A stretch of 64,000 nt of DNA from JAFDCJ01 sp049669725 (GCA_049669725.1 JBATKU010000084.1:1-64000), one strand, 5' to 3'. Positions 34,937 through 43,714 are shown, counted from the stretch's first letter. The notes: generated from the letters alone by a model not told the origin. Numbers and translations are program-made.

Positions 34937-34952
34937 TGTTTCACGTGAAACA
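34937..34952. promoter_or_regulatory. parS site (TGTTTCACGTGAAACA)
   Basis: A perfect 16-bp palindrome identical to the chromosomal parS consensus recognised by ParB/Spo0J across most bacterial phyla. It begins one base after the mnmE stop codon. A random occurrence of this exact 16-mer is very unlikely, and ParB sites cluster near the replication origin, often around mnmE-rsmG-parAB. Confidence 0.88.
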
Positions 34953-34969
34953 TTAAAAAAAACCGTTCT

Positions 34970-35042
34970 GGGTTCAAGGGTTAAGCGTACAGCGGCCAAT
35001 CGGCTGTTTGCGCTTCGGGTGTTAACCCTGAACCTTGAACCC
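34970..35042. repeat. Large hairpin of GGGTTCAAGG type between parS and the YkgJ-like gene
   Basis: GGGTTCAAGGGTTAA (34970-34984) pairs with an arm TTAACCCTGAACCTTGAACC (then C; 35022-35042), with an inner ACAGC/GCTGT stem. The GAACCTTGAACCC wording resembles dispersed intergenic palindromes of environmental Deltaproteobacteria. Confidence 0.55.
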
Positions 35043-35097
35043 GCCGGAGGCGGGCAAGCCTCTGAACCTTACAAATAAAGGAGTGGTAAAAGGAGCC

Positions 35098-35796
35098 ATG
35101 GACATCAACCTGAAACCCTATTTTGAAAAATACGAATCATTGGTGGCAAAATCGGAGGAGGCGTTTAATCGGGTAAAAGCGGTTCATGCTGAGTGTGTCA
35201 AATGCGAGGAAAAATGTGCGGATTGTTGTTTTGCCCTCTTTGATTTGACCTTGATTGAGGCATTATATCTTCATCACAAGTTCAATGAAAAGTTTGAGGG
35301 GTCCGTCAAGGTTGAGCTTGTTGAAAAAGCCAACCGTGCGGACCGCCAGATTTATAAGATCAAACGCAAGGCTTTCAAAGAGTTCCAGTCCGGAAGAAAT
35401 GAGGGTGAACTACTTGCCGAAATGGCACTTGAACGGGTTCGCTGCCCGCTATTGAGCGAAAAAGACCTATGCGAGCTTTATGATTACCGGCCCCTCACCT
35501 GTCGATTTTATGGAATCCCCACCGCCATCGGCGGTGCCGGACACACCTGCGGCAAATCGGGTTTCAAACAGGGAGAGCAATATCCGACAGTGAATCTGGA
35601 TGCTGTCCACGGTCAGCTGCAACAGATATCAGCCGAACTGCTGCGGGATATCGAATCCAGGAATGTCAAGCTGGTGGATCTGCTCGTTCCGTTATCTTCG
35701 GCCATGATCATGGATTTTGATGAAGTATTTCTTGGAGTCGCCGAAGAACCGGTGGAGGAACCTCAGCCCAAGCGCCATTCGAGGAAAAAGAAATGA
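35098..35796 (+). CDS. YkgJ-family cysteine-cluster protein
   Basis: A 232-aa cytoplasmic protein. The start at 35098 follows AAAGGAGCC. The family cysteines are CEEKCADCC near residue 37-45, then CPLLSEKDLCELYDYRPLTC near 121-140 (CxxxxxxxxC and the YRPLTCR motif), which in this family bind zinc or an iron-sulfur cluster. The tail is Lys/Arg/His-rich. YkgJ-type proteins have no established reaction. The stop overlaps the next start (ATGA), forming a two-gene unit. Confidence 0.8.
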   Translation: MDINLKPYFEKYESLVAKSEEAFNRVKAVHAECVKCEEKCADCCFALFDLTLIEALYLHHKFNEKFEGSVKVELVEKANRADRQIYKIKRKAFKEFQSGRNEGELLAEMALERVRCPLLSEKDLCELYDYRPLTCRFYGIPTAIGGAGHTCGKSGFKQGEQYPTVNLDAVHGQLQQISAELLRDIESRNVKLVDLLVPLSSAMIMDFDEVFLGVAEEPVEEPQPKRHSRKKK

Positions 35797-36140
35797 GTGA
35801 ATTTTCTAGCAAAGAGGTCGAACAACGCAAAAAAGCCGTATTTGACGCCATGGCACCTCGCCGGCAGAAGCACATTCTCAAAAAGGGTTTTGACAAATGG
35901 GATCCTTTTCAAGAACCGAAAGACCCCATCGACATCCGCAAGGATCCAACCAAGCGTACCAGCCAGATGCTCGTTCGGGAATTTCTTCAATCGCGCAGTT
36001 CTGAAGAATACAGCAATGCCTATGGCAGGGGAGTCCTTGAGATGGCCATCGGCATTATCAATGACGACGAACGCTTTATCGGAATGTATGAATTTGCGCG
36101 CTGGCATCAGGAGCTTCTGAAAAAGGAAGGAATCAAATAG
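35793..36140 (+). CDS. Small conserved-looking hypothetical protein
   Basis: A 115-aa soluble helical protein (MSEFSSKEVEQRKKAVFDAM to HQELLKKEGIK) translationally coupled to the YkgJ-family gene by an ATGA overlap. A central KGFDKWDPFQEPKDPID motif and GVLEMAIGIINDDERFIGMYEFA give it a protein-like look, but I recognise no named family. The coupling suggests that it works with the metal-cluster protein. Confidence 0.7.
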   Translation: MSEFSSKEVEQRKKAVFDAMAPRRQKHILKKGFDKWDPFQEPKDPIDIRKDPTKRTSQMLVREFLQSRSSEEYSNAYGRGVLEMAIGIINDDERFIGMYEFARWHQELLKKEGIK

Positions 36141-36142
36141 AA

Positions 36143-36276
36143 GAATAGGGAATGCGGAGTGCGGAAAATTGGGATGTTGGTTATAAATGAGGAATACTGC
36201 CTATAGATATTGCACAGTCGATATTAGGCTCGGTATGTCTGCTTTTAATTCTGCATTCCCAATTCCGAATTCTACC
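36143..36276. repeat. GAATNGGGAATGCNGA inverted repeat pair
   Basis: GAATAGGGAATGCGGAGTGC (about 36145-36164) and the inverted TTCTGCATTCCCAATTCCGA (about 36250-36269) face each other. The arms pair imperfectly. The sequence class (GGAATGCGGA) resembles common short intergenic repeats. The rest of the 36141-36345 spacer holds no gene. Confidence 0.4.
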
Positions 36277-36345
36277 GTTCCATTATTCCAAGACCCTATA
36301 AAAGTTCTGTTAGCTACTAAGAAGCAAAATCCCCAAAAAACTGCA

Positions 36346-36648
36346 TTAATCCTCGATAAACGTTCCCAGGGTGAACTCCTGATACTCGGTTGATCCTTCC
36401 TGGTAAATTCCCAGCATTTGTTCCAGCGTTTGCCTCATACTATTGCGTTTCCAACTATACCAGCTTTCCATGTCCTGCCACGTTCCTATCACCATCATCG
36501 TTTGAGGATCTTCAGTGGAGGTAAGGGTTTCGCCGGAAATGTAGCCGGGTTGGTGAAGGGCCCCGGATCGTAATTCTCTGAGCAATGCGATAATCTCTCT
36601 CTGCTTGCCCGGTTTGAATTTTCTTTTGATTAGAATTTTTGCATTCAT
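36346..36648 (-). CDS. ABM-domain (antibiotic biosynthesis monooxygenase-like) protein
   Basis: A 100-aa ferredoxin-like alpha/beta-barrel protein; AGGAGACCATC before the ATG at 36648 sets the start. NAKILIKRKFKPGKQREIIA begins the domain; TMMVIGTWQDMESWYSWKRN and LGIYQEGSTEYQEFTLG complete it. Members act as small cofactor-free monooxygenases, haem-degrading enzymes or signalling modules; a function here cannot be read. A 35-residue truncated relative lies at 17517-17624. Confidence 0.78.
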   Translation of the reverse strand: MNAKILIKRKFKPGKQREIIALLRELRSGALHQPGYISGETLTSTEDPQTMMVIGTWQDMESWYSWKRNSMRQTLEQMLGIYQEGSTEYQEFTLGTFIED

Positions 36649-36777
36649 GATGGTCTCCTTATGTTTTTGAGCCATGTCGGCCGTGGCAGTTTGACAAAAA
36701 GGATTCTATCACTCGTTAATATCTATATATCCCGGGTTTCGTATAGTCAATAAAATGTTCTTTTCAGGATGAAGGCT

Positions 36778-37905
36778 CTATATAAAGAAGCTCCACAAAA
36801 TACCGGCGCAGATGGCGGAACCGATTACTCCCGAAGAATTGCATGCCATCCCATGCATCAGTAAGAAGTTGGTCGGGTCCTCTTTGAGGCCCATTACATG
36901 AACTTCTCGGGCCGAGCCGGGGACCGCGGAAACGCCCGCCGCACCTAGCAGGGGGTTGATTTTTTCCTTTAGAAACAAATTCATAATTTTGCCAAAAATC
37001 ACACCGGAAGCGGTGGCGATTGAGAAGGCTACAGCCCCTAGAAAGAAAATGCCGAGGGCTTTGGGGGTTAAAAACACATCGGCCTGGGTACTGGCGCCCA
37101 CGGTAAAGCCCAGGAAAATGGTGGCCGTATCAATGATTGCCGACTGGGCGGTTCCGGCCAGGCGATTGACAACCCCGCATTCTTTTAAGAAATTTCCCAG
37201 AAACAGCATTCCCAGCAACGGCAGTGCAGTCGGTGCCAGATAGCAACACAGCAAAACACCCACCACAGGGAATATGATAAGTTCTTTCTTGGAAACTTCC
37301 CGGCCAGGAGGCATTTTTATTAGACGTTCCTTCCTGGAAGTCAACAGCCTCATAATCGGTGGCTGGATAACCGGAATCAAAGCCATGTAGGAATAGGCCG
37401 CAATGGCAATGGGGCCGATCAGATGAGGTGCCAGTTTGGCCGTTAAAAATATTGATGTCGGTCCGTCGGCGCCCCCGATGATAGCGATGGAGGCAGCTTC
37501 TTTGGGAAGAAACCCGAAAAAGAGGGCGCCCAGCAGGGTAAAATAAATCCCCATCTGTGCGGCTGCTCCCAGCAGCATTAATTTGGGGTTGGCCAGCAGA
37601 GAGGAAAAATCGGTCATGGCGCCCAGGCCTAAAAAGACAATCGACGGATAGACACCGGTTGTCACGCCGAAATAAAGATAGTGCAAAACACTGTTGGATT
37701 CATAGATCCCTATGCCAAAGCCTTTAAAAAAAGGGACGTTGCCGACCAGGATACCAAAACCGATGGGCACCAGCAAAAGGGGCTCATACTTTTTGGCTGT
37801 CCCGAGATAGAGGAATACACAGCCAACGATGATCATAATGACATGGCGGTAGTCTGCCAGAAAATAGCCGGTGTTTGATAAAAACTGGTAAAATAGGTCT
37901 AACAT
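36778..37905 (-). CDS. Sodium ion-translocating decarboxylase, beta subunit
   Basis: A 375-aa membrane protein of the OadB/MmdB/GcdB family, the subunit that couples decarboxylation of biotin-bound carboxyl to sodium export. The functional loop IIGGADGPTSIFLT (conserved Asp for sodium) is at about 138-151, and the late ACNSSGVIGSA keeps the conserved Asn and Ser. Nine or so spans are present. It follows the gamma subunit with ten bases between. The alpha (carboxyltransferase) and biotin subunits are not in the window, so the acid being decarboxylated (oxaloacetate, methylmalonyl-CoA or glutaconyl-CoA) is unknown. Confidence 0.9.
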   Translation of the reverse strand: MLDLFYQFLSNTGYFLADYRHVIMIIVGCVFLYLGTAKKYEPLLLVPIGFGILVGNVPFFKGFGIGIYESNSVLHYLYFGVTTGVYPSIVFLGLGAMTDFSSLLANPKLMLLGAAAQMGIYFTLLGALFFGFLPKEAASIAIIGGADGPTSIFLTAKLAPHLIGPIAIAAYSYMALIPVIQPPIMRLLTSRKERLIKMPPGREVSKKELIIFPVVGVLLCCYLAPTALPLLGMLFLGNFLKECGVVNRLAGTAQSAIIDTATIFLGFTVGASTQADVFLTPKALGIFFLGAVAFSIATASGVIFGKIMNLFLKEKINPLLGAAGVSAVPGSAREVHVMGLKEDPTNFLLMHGMACNSSGVIGSAICAGILWSFFI

Positions 37906-37915
37906 GGTTTATCCC

Positions 37916-38347
37916 TTAATTTGCTTTTTGTTTATCCCAGATGAAGGTGCCGTCTCCCTGGGCGACCAGAACATCGGCCTCCTGCAGACATTTTATGGAT
38001 AAGTGAGGGTGGGGCAGATCCATTTCTTTAGTTTTTTCAAATAGTTGTATAAGTTGAAAGGGCTCTTTCAGCTGCTCAACCAAAGGCCTGTATATGCTGC
38101 AAAGCTCTGCGGCTGTCGGCAGACGCAGCTCCTGATGAGCAGGCGCTTCATCTTTTGGCGAATCTTCCTTACGGGCCATCTTTAGGTTTTCGTTCCGGTT
38201 TTTGCCCCTGTTTTCCCAGAATTCAAGAATTTTATGGATCTGGGAAATAACAAAGGAAAGGACGACCAGACCCAGAAAAACAGTCGTGGCGCCAACCGCC
38301 GCCATGGCCCATCCATTGTTGTTGGTTATGTTATCAATGCCGAACAT
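37916..38347 (-). CDS. OadG-like decarboxylase gamma subunit
   Basis: A 143-aa protein with one N-terminal span (WAMAAVGATTVFLGLVVLSFVIS, residues 13-35) followed by a Lys/Glu-rich cytoplasmic stretch. This is the OadG layout: gamma anchors the alpha subunit to the beta subunit. The tail (residues 75-143) is longer than usual and includes HPHLSIKCLQEADVLVAQ. Its location next to the beta subunit gene supports the call more than sequence does. Confidence 0.7.
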   Translation of the reverse strand: MFGIDNITNNNGWAMAAVGATTVFLGLVVLSFVISQIHKILEFWENRGKNRNENLKMARKEDSPKDEAPAHQELRLPTAAELCSIYRPLVEQLKEPFQLIQLFEKTKEMDLPHPHLSIKCLQEADVLVAQGDGTFIWDKQKAN

Positions 38348-38689
38348 TTTATACCTCCCCGGTAGTGGGTTTTTCAGGTAGAGTCAAAACCGCTTATTGC
38401 TGCGGCTAAATTTCGATACTTACATGGAAATATAAGCAAATGAAATGAAAAAGCGAAACTGTCTATCCATCATATTCTGATAGAAAAGTCAATACTTTCC
38501 TCGGGTAGCGCTAAGGTAAAATCAAAATAATCTGAACCAGTTATTATTGTTTATTTGAGATTTTGAATTTGGGTCATTGGGATTTGTTTGAGATTTGGTT
38601 TTTGGTGCTTGGAATTTTCAAAGTTATCAATGATTAGGTAATTTGCCTAAAATCTTGTAAATGTTTGCCTAAATGATGGAGCCTTGCGG
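38348..38689. other. Intergenic spacer with dispersed repeat
   Basis: A 342-base spacer upstream of the gamma-subunit gene and after the last permease gene. Bases 38560-38620 are a copy of the TCATTGGGATTTGTTTGAGA-type repeat, also found inverted at 60150-60207. The rest is AT-rich and holds no gene I can support. Confidence 0.55.
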
Positions 38690-39610
38690 TTAACGCCCCC
38701 CCCGCCTGTAAGGCTCGGCGAGCATGGCCGGTGCATTGAGCTTGCGGCTGTCATGCAGCGCACCGACGAAAAGAACAAGCAGGGTGGAGAGATAGGGCAG
38801 CATGGCCAGCAAATTGGGTGAAATGCCCAGGGGCTGGAGCAGATACTGCATGACGAATATGCCCCCGAATAGGAATGCACCGATTATGGCCCGCATGGGA
38901 TTCCACAGGGCAAAGATAGTCAGGGCAATCACAATCCAACCCCGACCGGCCGTCATCCCCTCGATCCATGATTTGCTGTAAGATGTGGACAGATGCGCGC
39001 CGGCCATGCCTGAAAGGGCGCCTCCGATGATCACGCACCAGTAGCGGATCTTGTAAACGCTGATGCCCTGGGTTTCGGTTGCCCGTGGATTTTCTCCGGC
39101 CGAGCGGATGATGATTCCCAGCCGGGTATACTTGAGTACAAACCAGGCAATCAAGGCCAGAATGATGGCCAGATAGAAATAAGGACTGTGATCAAAAAAT
39201 ATCACCCCCACAACCGGAATATCCGCTAAAACGGGGATCGGCCAGGTGGCCATTTTTTCGGCCAGGGGTTTGCCGATATAGGGTTTTCCTACCAGCCCGG
39301 AAATTCCAAGGCCCAGCATGGTCAGCGCCAGACCGGATACCACCTGGCTGGACTGCAGGGTAATGGAGACAAAAGCGTGGATAACAGATATTAAAGCTGT
39401 GGCCGTGATGGCGGCAACCAGACCGAGCCAGGGATTACCGGTTGTAAAGGTGACAATAAAAGCACTGACAGCTCCGATGGCCATCATTCCTTCGATACCC
39501 AGGTTTAAAATTCCGGATCGTTCACAGATCACCTCCCCGATGGTAGCCAAAAGCAAAGGGGTTCCGGCAATAAGCGTTCGCTGTAGAACGGAGATAATGA
39601 TGTCTTCCAA
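38690..39610 (-). CDS. ABC transporter permease (BMP/nucleoside type) 2
   Basis: A 306-aa membrane permease of the BPD_transp_2 family. GTPLLLATIGEVICERSGIL at the start with NLGIEGMMAIGA is its signature. About eight spans follow. It pairs with the permease encoded just upstream (three bases apart) to form the channel of a nucleoside or purine importer. The ATPase and the binding protein are upstream in the same direction. The last residues (AEPYRRGGR) are cytoplasmic. Confidence 0.88.
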   Translation of the reverse strand: MEDIIISVLQRTLIAGTPLLLATIGEVICERSGILNLGIEGMMAIGAVSAFIVTFTTGNPWLGLVAAITATALISVIHAFVSITLQSSQVVSGLALTMLGLGISGLVGKPYIGKPLAEKMATWPIPVLADIPVVGVIFFDHSPYFYLAIILALIAWFVLKYTRLGIIIRSAGENPRATETQGISVYKIRYWCVIIGGALSGMAGAHLSTSYSKSWIEGMTAGRGWIVIALTIFALWNPMRAIIGAFLFGGIFVMQYLLQPLGISPNLLAMLPYLSTLLVLFVGALHDSRKLNAPAMLAEPYRRGGR

Positions 39611-39613
39611 GGT

Positions 39614-40696
39614 CTAGTTTCCTTCCTCACGCCACTGAAGTATTACCCGGTTTTTCAGAAAAAAGTCGCCCATAATCAGAAAGAAGAGCAGGGTGCCATT
39701 AAAAATTTGAACTGTGGCGGCCGGCAATCCCAGCGATATCTGAATCGCATCGCCGCCGACCAGAATACCGGCAAAGAAAAGGGCCGAAAAGATCACGTTA
39801 ACCGGGTTTAGCTTGGCCAGCCAGGCAACAATAATTGCGGTGAAGCCGTAGCCGGAGGAAATCGATTCCGGATAACTCAGGTAGTGATGTATGCCGGCAG
39901 CTTCGCCAACTCCCGCCAGCCCGGCCGCCCCGCCGCTGATGATCATGATGATCACTGTGGTTCTGAAAAAATCGATGCCTGAATATTTGGCGGCATCAGG
40001 GTTTTCACCGATCACGCGCACCTCATAACCGAAGCGGGTGCGATAAACCGCAATACCCAGTATAATCACGACGGCCGCCGCTATCAGCAAGGTGGCATAG
40101 TGAATCCGGGAGCCGGGAATTACGGACAGGGTGGCGGACAGGGGCAAATCATCGGTGTAGGGAAATCCGTGTTTGGTTTTGCCGCGCCAGGGGCCGACAA
40201 TCAGAAATTTCATGAATTCATTGCAGATATAGTTCATCATGAGGGTCGAAATGACCTCATTGATTGAGAATTTTACCTTAAGGATGGCCGGAATCAGGCC
40301 CCAGAGGGCGCCGCCCACGAACCCGGCCATAAACATCAAAGGGACAATGACGGGTGCGGGCAGATGGGGGCCCCAGTTCAACCCGACCCAGGTGCCGAAA
40401 ATGGCTCCCATCAGCAGCTGGCTTTCGGCCCCGATGTTCCAGAATTTGGCCCTGAAGGCCAGGGTTAAACCGCTGCCGATCAAAATAAGCGGGATGGCCT
40501 TGGTGATGGTTTCTTTTATGCCGTAGATGCTTCCGAATGATCCGCTGAAAATTTTGGCAATGGCATAGAGCGGGTTTACCCCGAAAATAATAAAAATCGA
40601 ACTGATCGCCAGGATTCCGGCCGCCAGTGAACACCCGAGCGAAAGCACGGAATGCCGCGGCAAGATGTCTATTCTCTCACTTACTTTTATATGCAT
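39614..40696 (-). CDS. ABC transporter permease (BMP/nucleoside type) 1
   Basis: A 360-aa permease with about eight to ten spans. KETITKAIPLILIGSGLTLA, FRAKFWNIGAESQLLMGAIF and the later YEVRVIGENPDAAKYSGID are characteristic of YufP/NupP-type permeases. It is the larger partner of the permease encoded downstream (start three bases after this stop). A spacer of 117 bases separates it from the ATPase gene; it contains AACGTTGGAAGTTGGGCGTT and CAATGTTCGACGTTCAG, a small dyad rather than a gene. Confidence 0.88.
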   Translation of the reverse strand: MHIKVSERIDILPRHSVLSLGCSLAAGILAISSIFIIFGVNPLYAIAKIFSGSFGSIYGIKETITKAIPLILIGSGLTLAFRAKFWNIGAESQLLMGAIFGTWVGLNWGPHLPAPVIVPLMFMAGFVGGALWGLIPAILKVKFSINEVISTLMMNYICNEFMKFLIVGPWRGKTKHGFPYTDDLPLSATLSVIPGSRIHYATLLIAAAVVIILGIAVYRTRFGYEVRVIGENPDAAKYSGIDFFRTTVIIMIISGGAAGLAGVGEAAGIHHYLSYPESISSGYGFTAIIVAWLAKLNPVNVIFSALFFAGILVGGDAIQISLGLPAATVQIFNGTLLFFLIMGDFFLKNRVILQWREEGN

Positions 40697-40813
40697 AACA
40701 GTTCCAAAAAATGAACATCGAACGTTGGAAGTTGGGCGTTCAATGTTCGACGTTCAGTCTGTTCGCTGCTCCGGTATCTTGTGGTTTCATCTAAGATAGG
40801 AGACATTAAACGT

Positions 40814-42367
40814 CTATATTCTCAATGAACCGGCCATCATCAGGCCGATATCTTTCAGCCGCTGATCGTCAGCATTCAGCACGCCCATAAACTCGCCCCT
40901 GAACATTACCGCAATCCGATCACACAGTTCGAAAATTTCGTCCAGATCTTCGGAGACCAGCAGGACAGCACCCCCTTCCCGGCGGCGTTTGAGCAGATGG
41001 TTGCGAAGATATTCCGTGGCGCCCACATCGAGTCCGTAAGTCGGATGGGAAGCCACCAGCAGGGAAGGGTTTTCGCTGATTTCCCGACCTAAAATCAACT
41101 TCTGAATGTTGCCGCCGGACAGATTTTTCGTCTGGACATTGATCGAGGGGGCCAGCACCTTAAAGTCGGTCAGAAGCTGTTGGGTATGCTCCTTGATTTT
41201 GTCATAGGCCAGAAAAAGTTTGTTGGAATACTTGCGTTTGTGATGCTGCTTTAAAATAGCATTGTCGTACAGGAATAGGCCCGGAGCGATTCCAAATTTA
41301 ATTCGTTCTTCCGGAACGTGCGCAATCCCGCTGTTGTATATGTGTCGGGCGGTCTCGTTGGTAATGTCCTTGCCGTCCATGATTATTTTACCGGATTCCA
41401 CCCGGCGCAGGCCGGTGATGGCCTCGACCAATTCCCGTTGGCCGTTGCCTGAAACACCGGCAATGCCGAAAATCTCATTGCGAAAGATATCAAAGCTAAG
41501 GCCTTGGACAGTATCCAGGCCCTTGTCGCTTTTGACAACGATATTTTCGACCGTAATTACTTTTTCGCTTCTCTCCAGGGGCTCTTTTTCAATCTGAAAA
41601 ATGATATCTCTTCCGACCATCATCCGGGCCAGGCTTTTTTTATCCACATCTCTGGTGTCCGCCTCCCCGACAATACGTCCTTTTTGCAGCACCGTCACCC
41701 GATCGCAAAGTTCAAGTATTTCGTCCAGCTTGTGGCTGATCAGAATGATCATGTGGCCCTGGTTGCGCATTTCTCTAAAATTTTGAAAAAGATCCTGGGA
41801 CTCCTGGGCGGTCAATACGGATGTCGGTTCGTCCAGGATCAGCAGGTCGGCGCCGTTCATCAGGGCCTTGAGAATTTCCACCCGTTGCTGCTCGCCGGCA
41901 GACAGCTGCCAGACCATTCGGGAAGGATCGATGCCAAAATTAAATTTTTGGGCAAAGGACAGGATCTTTTGATTCAGTTTGCGCTGGGGGAAGAACTGTG
42001 GGGCTTCCTCATAGCCGAGGGCAATATTTTCAGACACCGTGTGATTCTGGACGAGCATAAAATGCTGGTGCACCATGCCGATGCCGTGATGCCGGGAATC
42101 TACCGGAGAATTAATGGTGATGTTTTCCCCGTTGATCCGGATCCTGCCGGAATCCGGCTGGTAAAGACCGTATAATATATTCATCAGAGTGGTTTTGCCA
42201 GCGCCGTTTTCACCCAGCAGCCCCAGGATTTCTCCCTCTCTGACCTTTATATTAACACCGGAATTTGCTTTAACCCCTTGAAATGATTTGGAAATATCTA
42301 TCATTTCAAGGGTTTCGATTCTTTCCATACAGCGTATCGAACTTTCTTGATCGGTTTGATCCGGCAT
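40814..42367 (-). CDS. ABC transporter ATPase (BMP/nucleoside type, tandem domains)
   Basis: A 517-aa ATPase with two fused nucleotide-binding domains. The first has Walker A GENGAGKTT, the signature LSAGEQQRVEILKA and Walker B LLILDEP; the second has GVSGNGQRELVEAI (Walker A-like, lacking the Lys), LSGGNIQKLILGRE and a degenerate LLVASHPTYGLD. This asymmetric pair is normal for NupO/YufO-type importers of purine nucleosides and simple sugars. A nearby alternative ATG (42328) would remove 13 residues. Transcription probably starts upstream of the binding-protein gene and continues through the hairpin at 42399-42433. Confidence 0.9.
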   Translation of the reverse strand: MPDQTDQESSIRCMERIETLEMIDISKSFQGVKANSGVNIKVREGEILGLLGENGAGKTTLMNILYGLYQPDSGRIRINGENITINSPVDSRHHGIGMVHQHFMLVQNHTVSENIALGYEEAPQFFPQRKLNQKILSFAQKFNFGIDPSRMVWQLSAGEQQRVEILKALMNGADLLILDEPTSVLTAQESQDLFQNFREMRNQGHMIILISHKLDEILELCDRVTVLQKGRIVGEADTRDVDKKSLARMMVGRDIIFQIEKEPLERSEKVITVENIVVKSDKGLDTVQGLSFDIFRNEIFGIAGVSGNGQRELVEAITGLRRVESGKIIMDGKDITNETARHIYNSGIAHVPEERIKFGIAPGLFLYDNAILKQHHKRKYSNKLFLAYDKIKEHTQQLLTDFKVLAPSINVQTKNLSGGNIQKLILGREISENPSLLVASHPTYGLDVGATEYLRNHLLKRRREGGAVLLVSEDLDEIFELCDRIAVMFRGEFMGVLNADDQRLKDIGLMMAGSLRI

Positions 42368-42398
42368 TGGTGGTTGAAATCAGATTAGCTCTGAAATG

Positions 42399-42433
42399 AA
42401 ACGGGGAGCTGCAGAAATGCGAGCTCCCCGTTT
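42399..42433 (-). terminator. Strong hairpin between binding protein and ATPase genes
   Basis: AAACGGGGAGCT (42399-42410) pairs with AGCTCCCCGTTT (42422-42433), a perfect 12-bp stem with an 11-base loop, in the 89-base gap. In the minus-strand transcript it follows the binding-protein gene, so it probably limits readthrough or protects the 3' end of that mRNA, giving more binding protein than membrane parts. Confidence 0.75.
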
Positions 42434-42456
42434 TCACATAACTACCAATTCACAAA

Positions 42457-43611
42457 TTATTTCGGAATGCTGCCGGCGACATTATCTACGTAATACATAA
42501 TGCTCAGCAGGTCGCCTTTGGATGCTCTCTGACCTTCTTTGACCATGAGCTTTCCGGTATTGTCTTTAATCGGACCGGAAAACGGATCAAATACATCCGG
42601 ACCTTTTTTCATCTGCTCATAACGCTTGACAACCAGGTCATAAGCGGAGATTTTTCCGGAATCGGGCGTGTCCACCATTTTCATTTTTAACTCACCCACA
42701 AATTTGGGGTTGATGATGTTTTCAAAGGAGCCGCCGAGAATGGCTGCTTTTTCAGCGATCAACCACCATTCGTCGTTATTTTTCCAGGTGCCGTTATAAA
42801 TATCCTGCAGGATTTTGACATACATCACGCCCCAATCCACCAGCTGCCCCGAAACAACCGAGTCCTTGCCGTATGGCTGCATCGGGCTGTAGTGGCTGAA
42901 GGTGTAGATCTGCCGGCCCTTTTGGGTGTGCTCCTGGCCGACTTCGATGACAGCCGGTGTGTCTTCGGTAAATGCCAGGGCATCACAGCCTTCGGCAATC
43001 AGGGCTTCGGAGGCTTCCCGGGCTTTGTCCGGTCCGTACCAGGCATAAATCCATTTGACATGCACTTCAGCCTTGGGATTAGTGGCTTTTATCCCCAGAG
43101 CGAAGGCATCGATATGACGAATCAGCTCCGGAATCGGAAAGGCAGCGACATAGCCGATTTTATTGGTTTTCGTTAAAGCGCCGGCCATTAGACCATTGAG
43201 ATAGTAGGTCTGATACAGATCGGCGAAATAGGTGCCGACATTGGGCAGCTGCTTGAACCCCGAGCAGTGCATGAATTTTTTGTCCGGGTATTTTTGTCCG
43301 GCCTTGAGGGTGTCTTCCATGTAGCCGAAGCTGGTGGTAAAAACGACATCCACTTTTTCACCCTGAATGAATCGGTCGATAATTCGGGCGGAATCTGCTT
43401 CGGCCACCGATTCGATATAGACCGTTTCCAGCCAGGGGAGTTTTGATTCAGCGAACTTACGGCCAACGTCATGGGCATGGGACCATCCATAATCACCCAC
43501 CGGCCCAACGTAGACAAATCCGGCTTTAAGTTTTTTATCCCCGGCCAAGGCCATGCCCGAGGCCACAATTAAACACAGTCCAATGATGATTAAACCTTTT
43601 GCAATTCGCAT
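42457..43611 (-). CDS. BMP-family substrate-binding protein
   Basis: A 384-aa periplasmic binding protein of the BMP (PnrA/Med) family. After the signal peptide (residues 1-23, LIIIGLCLIVASGMALA) come AGFVYVGPVGDYGWSHAHD, VDVVFTTSFGYMEDTLKAG and TKTNKIGYVAAFPIPELIRH, which are typical of the fold. Family members bind purine nucleosides or related ligands. It is the first gene of the four-gene import operon; a sigma-70 promoter lies 74-103 bases upstream. A hairpin follows its stop. Confidence 0.9.
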   Translation of the reverse strand: MRIAKGLIIIGLCLIVASGMALAGDKKLKAGFVYVGPVGDYGWSHAHDVGRKFAESKLPWLETVYIESVAEADSARIIDRFIQGEKVDVVFTTSFGYMEDTLKAGQKYPDKKFMHCSGFKQLPNVGTYFADLYQTYYLNGLMAGALTKTNKIGYVAAFPIPELIRHIDAFALGIKATNPKAEVHVKWIYAWYGPDKAREASEALIAEGCDALAFTEDTPAVIEVGQEHTQKGRQIYTFSHYSPMQPYGKDSVVSGQLVDWGVMYVKILQDIYNGTWKNNDEWWLIAEKAAILGGSFENIINPKFVGELKMKMVDTPDSGKISAYDLVVKRYEQMKKGPDVFDPFSGPIKDNTGKLMVKEGQRASKGDLLSIMYYVDNVAGSIPK

Positions 43612-43685
43612 GTTCTGCTCCTTTTTTAAAAATTTAGATTGGTACCTGTAAGAATCCCCCGAATTTCGATAGTTTTGGATACCGC

Positions 43686-43714
43686 AATATAAAGACTAAG
43701 GGATAGGCGGTCAA
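43686..43714 (-). promoter_or_regulatory. Sigma-70 promoter of the BMP importer operon
   Basis: On the minus strand TTGACC (43714-43709), a 17-base spacer and TATATT (43691-43686), five of six matches at each box with ideal spacing. It points at the binding-protein gene starting at 43611. Confidence 0.6.
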
